From NCBI GenBank assembly GCA_023228045.1, contig JALOBY010000018.1:1-30607 (forward strand): a stretch of 30,607 nt of DNA, in the 5' to 3' direction. Position numbers and translations under genes: made by a program. Positions 23,799 to 30,607 of the stretch are shown here, piece after piece. Numbering within the stretch: the first letter of the stretch is position 1; the number at the start of each line of letters is the position of its first letter. The notes below the pieces were generated by a model that was not told the DNA's origin, searched no databases, and saw nothing but the letters and a program-made list of their open reading frames with translations. The DNA is from Endomicrobiales bacterium. GTDB lineage: Bacteria > Elusimicrobiota > Endomicrobiia > Endomicrobiales > JALOBY01.

Positions 23799-26474
23799 AT
23801 GCAAGATAACCTACCAAAAGCTTATAACCCCAAAGAAATAGAAGAAAAATGGGCGCAAAATTGGCGTGAAAACCGTATTGCGTCTTCTGTAATTGACAAA
23901 TCAAAAAAGCCATTTACAATTGTAATACCCCCGCCCAATGTTACCGGCTCATTGCATATGGGCCATGCCCTCAATAACACTTTGCAAGACATAATAATTC
24001 GCTTTAATAAAATGCGCGGTTTTAACACATTGTGGGTGCCCGGCACAGACCATGGCGGCATTGCCACACAAAATGTGGTAGAAAAAATGCTAATGGCTCA
24101 AGGCACATCGCGCCACGAAATTGGCCGTGAAAAGTTTTTAGAAAAAATGTGGCAGTGGCGCTCAGAAACTGGCGATGGCATTTTAAGCCAGTTAACCCGG
24201 CTTGGTTGCTTGTTAGATTTTAGCAGAACTCGTTTTACAATGGACGATGTATGCTCAAAGCATGTAATAAAAGCGTTTATTGAACTATTTAACAAAGGGC
24301 TTATTTATCGTGGAAAACGGCTTGTAAACTGGTGCCCGCGTTGCCATACCGCTCTTTCCGATATAGAAGTTGAACACGAAGAAGAAATAGGTAAGCTATG
24401 GCATATAAAGTATCCGCTTGCCGATGGCAGTGGCGAACTTATAGTTGCCACCACCCGCCCAGAAACAATGCTTGGCGACACCGCAGTTGCGGTAAACCCG
24501 GAAGATGAAAGATATAAAAATCTTATTGGCAAACAAATTGAATTGCCATTATTAAAACGCCATATTCCAATAGTTGCGGACAGTGTTGTAGATATGGCAT
24601 TTGGCACGGGTGCTGTTAAGGTAACTCCCGCGCACGACCCAACCGATTTTGAAATTGGCTTAAGAAATAACCTTCCAAAAATTACCGTAATTGATTTTCA
24701 TGGCAAAATGACGGTTGAGGCAGGAGTTTATGAAGGTTTAGACCGCTATGCCGCAAGAAAAAAAATACTTGAAGATTTAGAAAGTTTAGGCCTGCTTGTT
24801 GAAACCGCAATACACCCTCATGCCGTTGGCAGGTGTTACCGATGCAATACCGCCATAGAGCCATTAATATCGGAACAATGGTTTTTAAAAGTTGAACAAA
24901 TGTCGAAAAAAGCTATGGAAGTTGTAAAAAATGGCACTGTAAAAATTTACCCCGACTCATGGTCGCGCCCTTACCTTTTATGGCTTGAAAAACTAAAAGA
25001 TTGGTGCATAAGTCGTCAAATATGGTGGGGCCACCGCATACCAGTTTATTATTGCAAGGCAGAAAACTCAGCTAAAAAATGCCCGCCAGTAGCATCAGAA
25101 ACAAAACCCGAAAAATGCCCGCATTGTGCTTGCAATGAAATGGAGCAAGACAGCGATGTGCTAGATACATGGTTTTCATCCGCCCTTTGGCCATTTAGCG
25201 TGTTTGGGGAAAACAAAGAAGAAGCCGACTACTACTACCCAACAAAAGTGCTTGTAACAGGCCACGAAATACTTTATTTATGGGTTGCGCGAATGATACA
25301 AATGAGCCTTGAGCTAAAAGGCAAAATTCCATTTGAACATGTTTTTATACACGGCATAGTGCGTGATAAGCATGGCAAAAAAATGTCCAAATCACTTGGC
25401 AATGTAATAGACCCGCTTGTAATAATGGAAAAATTTGGTACCGATGCTTTGCGCTTTGCCATAATAAGCGCTGCCGCCCCTGGGCGTGATATGCAGTTAT
25501 CTGATGAATCATTTACCGCGGCGCGCAACTTTTCAAACAAAATTTACAATGCCACCCGATTTGTGTTAATGAACATAGATGAAAGCTTTGTTTATAAAGA
25601 AAATATAAGCGAAGAGAATTTGGAATTGTCCGATAAGTGGATAATTGAGCAGTGCCGCTTAACGCTTGAAACCGTTACAAAATCAATTGAGAATTACAAC
25701 ATAGACACCGCCGCAAGAGCAATACATGAGTTTTTCTGGTTTAAGTACTGCGACTGGTATATAGAAATTGCAAAAATTCGTTTAAACTCGCAAAATGTGC
25801 AAGCCAGAAAAACGGTACTAAGCGTTTTGTTAAAAGTGCTTTCAATTGTGCTGAAAATGGCTCATCCGATAATGCCTTTTATAACCGAAGAAATTTGGCA
25901 AACAATTGCCCCGCTGATAAAAGCGAAAACAAACGATGGTATCTGCTACATAGAACACACACAGTGGCCTTCGCTAAATGCGCTACCTGAAAGCGACGAT
26001 GTTTTACGGCAAATGAAAAGCGTTTGCGATGTTATAACCGCTATAAGAACCATAAGAAGTGAAATGAATGTAGCGCATACCATAAATGTTTCTGTAATAA
26101 TAAACTCGCCGGTAGATTCTTTGCTTAAGCTTTTATCGCAAAATGAGCAAGCCATAAATGCACTTGCAAAAGTTGAAAAATGCTCATTTCAAACAAATGC
26201 AACAAAGCCCGAATTTGCCGCCTCGGCAGTAATTACCGATGGTGAGCTATTTATACCTCTAAAGGGTTTAATTGACTTTGAAAAAGAAAAAGCCCGGTTA
26301 GAAAAAGAGCTTGCTCAAATAAAAAATGAACAAGACCGTTGCAAAAAAAACCTTGCAAACGAAAACTTTGTCAGCCGCGCGCCCGAACAAGAGGTAGAGA
26401 AAATGCGCGAACGCCTGCGAGAGGCGCAATTTAAATATGAACGCATAAAAGTAAATAAAGACGCACTAAAATAA
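23799..26474 (+). CDS. valS: Valyl-tRNA synthetase
   Basis: 891 residues, full length. The class I signature HIGH appears as HMGH (53-56) after PPPNVTGSL, and KMSKS is at 528-532. Between them is the CP1 editing domain (TTRPETMLGDTAVAVNP) that clears Thr-tRNA(Val). WCPRCHTALSDIEVEHEE and RCYRCNTAIEPL look like zinc-ribbon elements. The C-terminal anticodon-binding domain (HPIMPFITEEIWQ) and the coiled-coil arm (about 815-890, rich in K and E) complete the protein. ATG with AGGCGG 4 bases upstream. Confidence 0.97.
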   Translation: MQDNLPKAYNPKEIEEKWAQNWRENRIASSVIDKSKKPFTIVIPPPNVTGSLHMGHALNNTLQDIIIRFNKMRGFNTLWVPGTDHGGIATQNVVEKMLMAQGTSRHEIGREKFLEKMWQWRSETGDGILSQLTRLGCLLDFSRTRFTMDDVCSKHVIKAFIELFNKGLIYRGKRLVNWCPRCHTALSDIEVEHEEEIGKLWHIKYPLADGSGELIVATTRPETMLGDTAVAVNPEDERYKNLIGKQIELPLLKRHIPIVADSVVDMAFGTGAVKVTPAHDPTDFEIGLRNNLPKITVIDFHGKMTVEAGVYEGLDRYAARKKILEDLESLGLLVETAIHPHAVGRCYRCNTAIEPLISEQWFLKVEQMSKKAMEVVKNGTVKIYPDSWSRPYLLWLEKLKDWCISRQIWWGHRIPVYYCKAENSAKKCPPVASETKPEKCPHCACNEMEQDSDVLDTWFSSALWPFSVFGENKEEADYYYPTKVLVTGHEILYLWVARMIQMSLELKGKIPFEHVFIHGIVRDKHGKKMSKSLGNVIDPLVIMEKFGTDALRFAIISAAAPGRDMQLSDESFTAARNFSNKIYNATRFVLMNIDESFVYKENISEENLELSDKWIIEQCRLTLETVTKSIENYNIDTAARAIHEFFWFKYCDWYIEIAKIRLNSQNVQARKTVLSVLLKVLSIVLKMAHPIMPFITEEIWQTIAPLIKAKTNDGICYIEHTQWPSLNALPESDDVLRQMKSVCDVITAIRTIRSEMNVAHTINVSVIINSPVDSLLKLLSQNEQAINALAKVEKCSFQTNATKPEFAASAVITDGELFIPLKGLIDFEKEKARLEKELAQIKNEQDRCKKNLANENFVSRAPEQEVEKMRERLREAQFKYERIKVNKDALK

Positions 26475-26501
26475 ACCTAAGTTAAAAAAAGTGAGATAAA
26501 A

Positions 26502-27200
26502 ATGAAAACAAGACCAATTAAAATTACAAAAAATTACATCAAACACGCCGAAGGTTCCTGTATGATATCAATGGGCAATACAATGGTATTATGTGTTGCC
26601 ACTGTAGAAGAAAAAGTGCCACCATTTATAGAAAGCAGAGGTACACAACAGGGCTGGGTAACCGCCGAGTATTCAATGCTCCCGCGCGCAGGTAAAGAAA
26701 GAAGCTCAAGGCAAAAAGGTTCTAGCGGTGGCAGGTCGCAAGAAATATCTCGCTTAATCGGCAGGTCGCTTAGGGCGGTGGTAGATATGCAAAAACTTGG
26801 ACCGCGCACCATAATACTTGACTGCGATGTTATAAAGGCCGACGGTGGCACACGCACCGCGTCAATAAATGGCTCATTTATCGCACTGGCACTTGCTGTA
26901 AAAAAACTGCTTAAAGCTGGTAAAATAACCCAAAACCCAATAAACGATTATCTTGGCGCTTTAAGTGTTGGCATAGTGGATGGCAAAAAAATACCAGACC
27001 TCTGTTACGAACAAGATGTTAAAGCAGAAGTAGATATGAACATAGTATCAACCGGGGCAGGCAAACTTGTAGAGGTGCAAGGTACCGCTGAAGGCAAAGT
27101 GTTTTCGCGAAAAGACCTAAACGACTTAATAGACCTAGCCCAATCGGGCATAAAAGAAATAATTGCTACCCAGAAAACAATTATGGGGAAACTAAACTAA
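26502..27200 (+). CDS. rph: Ribonuclease PH
   Basis: A 232-residue phosphate-dependent 3'-5' exoribonuclease that trims tRNA 3' ends. Motifs: GWVTAEYSMLPRA, EISRLIGRSLRAVVD, LDCDVIKADGGTRTASI (phosphate site T and R in GGTRT) and EVQGTAEGKVFSR. It starts about eight residues later than usual, lacking the MRxDGR-type opening; an in-frame stop 24 bases upstream of the ATG rules out a longer form. Since no encoded tRNA CCA is the rule in this window, 3' trimming plus CCA addition would be needed. The last base of its TAA stop is the first base of the rdgB ATG. Confidence 0.95.
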   Translation: MKTRPIKITKNYIKHAEGSCMISMGNTMVLCVATVEEKVPPFIESRGTQQGWVTAEYSMLPRAGKERSSRQKGSSGGRSQEISRLIGRSLRAVVDMQKLGPRTIILDCDVIKADGGTRTASINGSFIALALAVKKLLKAGKITQNPINDYLGALSVGIVDGKKIPDLCYEQDVKAEVDMNIVSTGAGKLVEVQGTAEGKVFSRKDLNDLIDLAQSGIKEIIATQKTIMGKLN

Positions 27201-27805
27201 TGAAAGAACTTTTACTTGCAACAAAGAACAAACACAAAGTTGAAGAAATAAGCGCAGTACTAAAAGGCGAACCAATAAAAATACTAGATTTAGAGACTTT
27301 TGGCAGTTTTCCTCAGGTAGTAGAAGATGGCCAGACAATAAAAGAAAATGCCATAAAAAAAGCGGTAGAAATTGCAAAACGCTTTAAAAAGTGGACACTT
27401 GCCGATGACACAGGCCTTGAAGTTGACTACCTTGGTTTAGCTCCGGGTGTTTATTCCGCTCGTTTTGCTGGTAAAAAATGCACTTATAAAGACAACAACA
27501 AAAAACTATTAAAGCTTATGCAAGACGCAGCACCAAAACAGCGCACCGCACGCTTTCGCTGTGTAATAGCAATATCGGATCCAACAGGCAGGAACTGGAC
27601 GGTGGAGGATAAAATAGAGGGGGTTATTGCAGATAAAGCAATTGGCAAAGATGGCTTTGGTTACGACCCATTATTCTATGTTCCGTCTCTTAAAAAAACT
27701 TTTGCGCAAATGGATTTAGAAACAAAAAATAAAATCAGCCACCGCGGTCTCGCGCTAAAAAAAACAAAGCAACTTTTAAGAGTACTATTTAAAAGGCGTT
27801 CATAA
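27200..27805 (+). CDS. rdgB: XTP/dITP pyrophosphatase (RdgB/HAM1 family)
   Basis: A 201-residue house-cleaning enzyme that removes dITP and XTP from the nucleotide pool. Motifs: LLATKNKHKVEEI (5-17), LADDTGLEV (catalytic D69/D70), APGVYSARFAG, DGFGYDPLF and KNKISHRGLALKK. Length is normal. The rph-rdgB pair is a common operon, and the TAATG overlap indicates coupled translation. The second nucleotide-sanitation gene of this neighbourhood after maf. Confidence 0.95.
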   Translation: MKELLLATKNKHKVEEISAVLKGEPIKILDLETFGSFPQVVEDGQTIKENAIKKAVEIAKRFKKWTLADDTGLEVDYLGLAPGVYSARFAGKKCTYKDNNKKLLKLMQDAAPKQRTARFRCVIAISDPTGRNWTVEDKIEGVIADKAIGKDGFGYDPLFYVPSLKKTFAQMDLETKNKISHRGLALKKTKQLLRVLFKRRS

Positions 27806-27837
27806 ATTTTTTACTTGATTTAATTAGTAAAAAATTT
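27804..27837. terminator. AT-rich hairpin after rdgB, possible terminator
   Basis: AAATTTTTTAC (27804-27814) and GTAAAAAATTT (27827-27837) are exact reverse complements, giving an 11-bp stem with a 12-base loop. It starts within the rdgB stop codon. Almost entirely A-T, so a weak terminator at best. The 14-mer TTAGTAAAAAATTT recurs at 27851-27864. Confidence 0.4.
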
Positions 27838-27863
27838 AACAGGTGCGAAGTTAGTAAAAAATT

Positions 27864-27872
27864 TGTTATAAT
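27864..27872 (+). promoter_or_regulatory. Extended -10 promoter of the tRNA-Pro/Arg/His cluster
   Basis: TGTTATAAT, a perfect extended -10, 11 bases before tRNA-Pro. No convincing -35 is present at 16-18 bases, consistent with extended -10 promoters. The start would fall a few bases before the tRNA. Confidence 0.65.
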
Positions 27873-27883
27873 ACGCTCCATTT

Positions 27884-27956
27884 CGGGGGTTGGCTCAGCT
27901 GGTAGAGCGCTCGGTTTGGGACCGAGAGGTCGGCAGTTCAAATCTGCCACCCCCGA
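27884..27956 (+). tRNA. trnP: tRNA-Pro (TGG anticodon)
   Basis: Acceptor CGGGGGT (27884-27890) pairs with ACCCCCG (27949-27955), discriminator A. Anticodon stem CTCGG/CCGAG encloses TTTGGGA, anticodon TGG. T-arm GGCAGTTCAAATCTGCC. CCA not encoded. Confidence 0.95.
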
Positions 27957-27969
27957 TTTTATTTTTTGA

Positions 27970-27989
27970 AACACGGACTTTGCAATAGG
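27970..27989 (+). repeat. Solo terminal end of the palindromic element (copy D remnant)
   Basis: AACACGGACTTTGCAATAGG matches the 5' terminal repeat of the element, differing from copy B at two of 20 positions. No other end or internal hairpin follows before tRNA-Arg at 27999. Probably a decayed or partial copy between two tRNA genes. Confidence 0.6.
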
Positions 27990-27998
27990 TTTAGTGTT

Positions 27999-28072
27999 GT
28001 CCCCGTAGCTCAATTGGATAGAGCATCTGCCTTCTAAGCAGAGGGTTGTGTGTTCAAATCACGCCGGGGACG
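27999..28072 (+). tRNA. trnR: tRNA-Arg (TCT anticodon)
   Basis: Acceptor GTCCCCG (27999-28005) pairs with CGGGGAC (28065-28071), discriminator G. Anticodon stem TCTGC/GCAGA encloses CTTCTAA, anticodon TCT. T-arm GTGTGTTCAAATCACGC. CCA not encoded. Confidence 0.95.
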
Positions 28073-28098
28073 CTTACCAAATTCATATCAAGCCAAAT

Positions 28099-28171
28099 GG
28101 TGGTTATAGTGTAACGGTTAGCACAAGGGATTGTGGATCCCTTAGTACGGGTTCAAATCCCGTTAGCCACC
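28099..28171 (+). tRNA. trnH: tRNA-His (GTG anticodon)
   Basis: Has the histidine-specific extra G(-1) at 28099 opposite C73 at 28171. Acceptor GTGGTTA (28100-28106) pairs with TAGCCAC (28164-28170) with one G-U. Anticodon stem AGGGA/TCCCT encloses TTGTGGA, anticodon GTG. The next three bases are CCA, unlike the other four tRNAs here. Confidence 0.95.
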
Positions 28172-28246
28172 CCATTTTCCAAGTTTTGAGCATTAGTTAG
28201 AAAGTAGAGCAATAAGAAAAAATATATTAGTTACACCAGAAGCCTC

Positions 28247-28270
28247 AAAACTTTTCTTTTGAAGTTTTTT
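28247..28270 (+). terminator. Possible terminator after the tRNA cluster
   Basis: AAAACTT (28247-28253) and AAGTTTT (28262-28268) form a 7-bp stem followed by T residues. The 5' arm can alternatively pair with AAGTTTTGAG at 28181-28190 (10-bp exact inverted repeat with 28244-28253). The stem is AT-rich and weak. The rest of the gap 28172-28360 shows nothing else. Confidence 0.35.
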
Positions 28271-28360
28271 CATTAATAGTTCTGATGTTGCTAAAAAATA
28301 AAACAAATAAAATATTGGGACAGAAAGAAAAGGTGTTAAACAAATTATCTAACAACTTAC

Positions 28361-28389
28361 TTGACATATTAAATTAATTTTGCTCAAAT
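28361..28389 (+). promoter_or_regulatory. Upstream promoter of a tandem pair
   Basis: Perfect TTGACA (28361-28366), 17-base spacer, TCAAAT (28384-28389). It is part of a 32-bp direct repeat (28358-28389 and 28402-28433, 28 of 32 identical), so the whole promoter is duplicated 44 bases downstream. Confidence 0.6.
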
Positions 28390-28404
28390 ATTTTACATTT
28401 ATAC

Positions 28405-28433
28405 TTGACATTTTAAATTAAAATTGCTGAAAT
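28405..28433 (+). promoter_or_regulatory. Downstream promoter of a tandem pair
   Basis: Perfect TTGACA (28405-28410), 17-base spacer, TGAAAT (28428-28433), 43 bases before the start at 28477. It copies the promoter 44 bases upstream. The spacers contain the palindromic TTAAATTAA, which might be a regulator site. Confidence 0.6.
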
Positions 28434-28476
28434 TCACTTGTTCATTGCATTGTATGGGCGTAAGGAGAGAGTAATT

Positions 28477-29142
28477 ATGGCTTTAATACAGTGGAAAATG
28501 GAAAAGATTTTTTGCAAAAGAGGGCATTACCGTAAAAATTTATTTTTAGGTATGCCCCATTTTTTTGTCCTTCTATTGTTGTTTGGTTGTTGTACTCTTA
28601 TGTTTTCGTTGCCAGCAAATGCCGCCAAAAAATCAAAGGTTAATAAAGCCAAGGCAACCCAGGTTGAAACCAAAACACCTCCAGCTGCGCAGCAACCCGC
28701 AAAACAATCTGTTCCAAATGTTAACCCAATTACACAAGCTGCAATTAATGCAGGGGTGGTTGCCTGTAGCAGTCGCATTAATCAAATAATAACATACCTT
28801 GTTGCAAATAGCCGAAGTGGGGCATACCTATTCTTTCCAAAAAACCAGCAAAATCAAAGCATTTTTTCAACATCAATTGAAGTAGATAGAAAAGATTCTA
28901 CATCTTTTTATGCCAGTGCAAGTTTTGCTCCGCTTAGTAGTGGCCAGGCCGGCGGTGTATACGATTCTGTTGAGTATGTGCCACAATCATGCGATTATGT
29001 GGAGAAGATTATGTTTGCGAATTTAAAGCGCGCAGGAATTTTGAAAAAGAATATCCGAATTCTTGATGGCGGCGCGGTTAAGGTTTTTTTAATGCCTGCC
29101 GGGACAGGGTGTATTGTAATCAAAAAAGAAGTGGTGCAATAA
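28477..29142 (+). CDS. Secreted protein of unknown function preceding the repetitive gene
   Basis: About 221 residues. The ATG at 28477 has AAGGAGAG about 7 bases upstream; an in-frame ATG at 28438 lies too close to the promoter and has no such site. A long basic n-region and a hydrophobic stretch (FFVLLLLFGCCTLMFSLPANA, cut around about 46) give an export signal, followed by a lysine/proline/glutamine-rich linker (about 47-85). The globular part contains GAYLFFPKN, FYASASFAPLS, YVPQSCDYVEK and a distinctive end LMPAGTGCIVIKKEVV. I do not recognise the family. It lies 50 bases ahead of the repetitive protein gene and probably shares its transcript. Confidence 0.75.
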   Translation: MALIQWKMEKIFCKRGHYRKNLFLGMPHFFVLLLLFGCCTLMFSLPANAAKKSKVNKAKATQVETKTPPAAQQPAKQSVPNVNPITQAAINAGVVACSSRINQIITYLVANSRSGAYLFFPKNQQNQSIFSTSIEVDRKDSTSFYASASFAPLSSGQAGGVYDSVEYVPQSCDYVEKIMFANLKRAGILKKNIRILDGGAVKVFLMPAGTGCIVIKKEVVQ

Positions 29143-29192
29143 TTTTATATAAATTATAAATTTATTATACATATTATATAAGGGGGAAGTTT

Positions 29193-30607
29193 ATGAGAAG
29201 GATGAATTTTAAAATGAGAAGAGCTTTTTCACTCGCAGTAGTGATTATGGGATTGTTGTTGGCATATGTGTCGGTGTGGGCGTTAGACAATGGTTTCAGC
29301 GATATCACTAATACTGGCTCGATTTACGATGTTACAGACATCGTTTCCACAGGTACCATAACAACAGAACTACTTGTTACTAGTTCTGCGACAATAACTG
29401 GTGATGCAACAGTTGGTGGTGATTTGGGAGTTACGGGATTAACCTCTCTTAGTACAACAACGATAACCGGTGATGCGACAATAACCGGTGGAGCAACAGT
29501 TGGTGGTGACTTGGGAGTTTCAGGATTAACCTCTCTTAGTACAACAACGATAACCGGTGATGCGACAATAACTGGTGATGCAGCAATAACCGGTGGTGCG
29601 ACAGTTGGTGGTGATTTGGGAGTTACGGGATTAACCTCTCTTAGTACAACAACAATAACCGGTGATGCGACAATAACCGGTGGAGCAACAGTTGGTGGTG
29701 ACTTGGGAGTTACGGGATTAACCGAACTTAGTACAACAACGATAACCGGTGATGCGACAATAACTGGTGATGCAGCAATAACCGGTGGTGCGACAGTTGG
29801 TGGTGATTTGGGAGTTACGGGATTAACCGAACTTAGTACAACAACAATAACCGGTGATGCGACAATAACTGGTGATGCAGCAATAACCGGTGGAGCAACA
29901 GTTGGTGGTGATTTGGGAGTTACGGGATTAACCGAACTTAGTACAACAACGATAACCGGTGATGCGACAATAACCGGTGGAGCAACAGTTGGTGGTGACT
30001 TGGGAGTTTCAGGATTAACCTCTCTTAGTACAACAACGATAACCGGTGATGCGACAATAACTGGTGATGCAGCAATAACCGGTGGAGCGAGTGTTGGTAC
30101 ACTTGGAGTTACAGGATTGACAACATTAAGTTCGGCAACTGTTAATGGTAATCTAATTGCTAACGGAGCCACAAACACTATAGGAGCCACAGATTCTGTC
30201 AATACTATTACTGGTGCATCAAATTATATGACCAGTACATCATCTAACACTATTGCAACAATAGGTGGAGGTAGTGTTGTAACATCTCTGACTGGAACAG
30301 CAATCACCGGCGCCAATGCTAATATTAATCTATCCAATAACTCAGCCATAATGAGTGTGAGCGGCTCTACTTTTACAATCACAAATTCGCAAATCAGCGC
30401 TCTTACCGCTGCCGGACAGGGACTTACGGTCAATGATGGTGGTGCTGTTTCCTTAGAGGGAGTAGCGGGACTCACTGCTACTGCTGGGCTTAATATTGAC
30501 GCAGCTGGTGACACAGTGAGCTTATTAAATAATATAGGTGCGACAGGGCATGGTTTAACTATTGATTCAAATATCACAACCCTTACTGGTGGCACAAATT
30601 CTTCAAG
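29193..30607 (+). CDS. Repetitive secreted protein (tail-fibre/adhesin-like), open at the window end
   Basis: The plus-strand frame from the ATG at 29193 (AGGGGGAAG upstream) is open through the last base, 471 complete codons. A signal peptide (MRRMNFKMRR then a hydrophobic core, cut near VWA) is followed by a short unique region. From about 29388 to 30130 come near-identical repeats of 29 or 35 residues, built from TITGDA, TITGGA, TVGGDLGV and GLTSLSTT. Order: degenerate, short, long, short, long, long, short, long; the long form adds one hexapeptide. Then unique Thr/Ser/Asn/Gly-rich sequence. Such a composition suits a beta-solenoid surface fibre or adhesin. Large minus-strand frames over the repeats are shadows. 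The C-terminal part is outside the window. Confidence 0.85.
   Translation, partial: MRRMNFKMRRAFSLAVVIMGLLLAYVSVWALDNGFSDITNTGSIYDVTDIVSTGTITTELLVTSSATITGDATVGGDLGVTGLTSLSTTTITGDATITGGATVGGDLGVSGLTSLSTTTITGDATITGDAAITGGATVGGDLGVTGLTSLSTTTITGDATITGGATVGGDLGVTGLTELSTTTITGDATITGDAAITGGATVGGDLGVTGLTELSTTTITGDATITGDAAITGGATVGGDLGVTGLTELSTTTITGDATITGGATVGGDLGVSGLTSLSTTTITGDATITGDAAITGGASVGTLGVTGLTTLSSATVNGNLIANGATNTIGATDSVNTITGASNYMTSTSSNTIATIGGGSVVTSLTGTAITGANANINLSNNSAIMSVSGSTFTITNSQISALTAAGQGLTVNDGGAVSLEGVAGLTATAGLNIDAAGDTVSLLNNIGATGHGLTIDSNITTLTGGTNSS

Noticed and set aside
27824..27864. Two exact copies of TTAGTAAAAAATTT as iterons of an origin
   Set aside because: Only two AT-rich copies, no DnaA boxes and no replication gene nearby; more likely simple sequence next to the tRNA promoter.
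28172..28174. Encoded CCA on tRNA-His as evidence of a different origin
   Set aside because: Three matching bases can occur by chance next to a C73, and the other tRNAs all lack it.
29388..30130. CRISPR-like array
   Set aside because: Units are contiguous, multiples of three, in frame, with no unique spacers between them.
29324..30595. Two long minus-strand open frames rich in Val, Pro and Ala over the repeats
   Set aside because: They are antisense shadows of the low-complexity plus-strand gene, which has a signal peptide and a Shine-Dalgarno and stays open across the same span.

Overview
This AT-rich window looks like a chromosomal segment of a Gram-negative-type (two-membrane) bacterium. 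The support is an ExbB/ExbD pair, a signal-peptide protein with beta-barrel character and an aromatic C-terminus, and a lipoprotein signal on an M48 protease. Stops are standard (TAA, TAG, TGA), Shine-Dalgarno sites are of the AGGAG type, and several promoters share an extended -10 (TGnTATAAT-like). Taxonomy cannot be fixed from sequence alone. The gene set would fit a candidate-phylum lineage such as Elusimicrobiota or a relative, but that is a guess.

Layout. 1-2463 is a translation/transcription block: the tuf 3' end, rpmG, tRNA-Trp, secE, nusG, rplK, a probable L1 autoregulatory leader, and rplA. It closes with a strong intrinsic terminator, so rplJ/rplL/rpoB do not follow. 2567-10454 holds a comEC homologue whose metallo-beta-lactamase domain has lost its metal ligands, a CDF metal exporter, an M48 lipoprotein protease, ygiQ on the minus strand, a membrane HELTH protein, a dolichol-kinase-like CTP-dependent kinase and a NodB deacetylase. 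After tRNA-Leu, 10976-18347 is an envelope block: a large TPR protein, a barrel-like protein, ExbB, ExbD, a PAP2 phosphatase and a GT39 glycosyltransferase. 18409-21639 carries argF, a gamma carbonic anhydrase, an endonuclease III-like glycosylase and a truncated AmmeMemoRadiSam radical SAM protein. A GC-richer repeat patch (21640-22143) follows, then DUF4321-maf, a SurA_N-like protein (minus), valS and rph-rdgB. Next come tRNA-Pro, tRNA-Arg and tRNA-His, and finally a secreted protein of unknown function and a highly repetitive secreted protein that runs off the window end on the plus strand.

The most interesting signal is a dispersed palindromic element of about 157 bp. It has three full copies (10811-10967, 20375-20531, 21760-21917) and one solo end (27970-27989). 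All full copies have 18-bp terminal inverted repeats and an internal hairpin with compensatory base changes between copies. One copy lies in frame inside the glycosylase gene with a 5-bp TTTAA duplication (157+5=162 bp, 54 codons). One forms the predicted 5' leader of the TPR operon. One is nested in another repeat next to a truncated gene. The element frame that is translated in the glycosylase is also open, with a related peptide, in the other two copies. This resembles Rickettsia palindromic elements in behaviour; I do not recognise the family itself.
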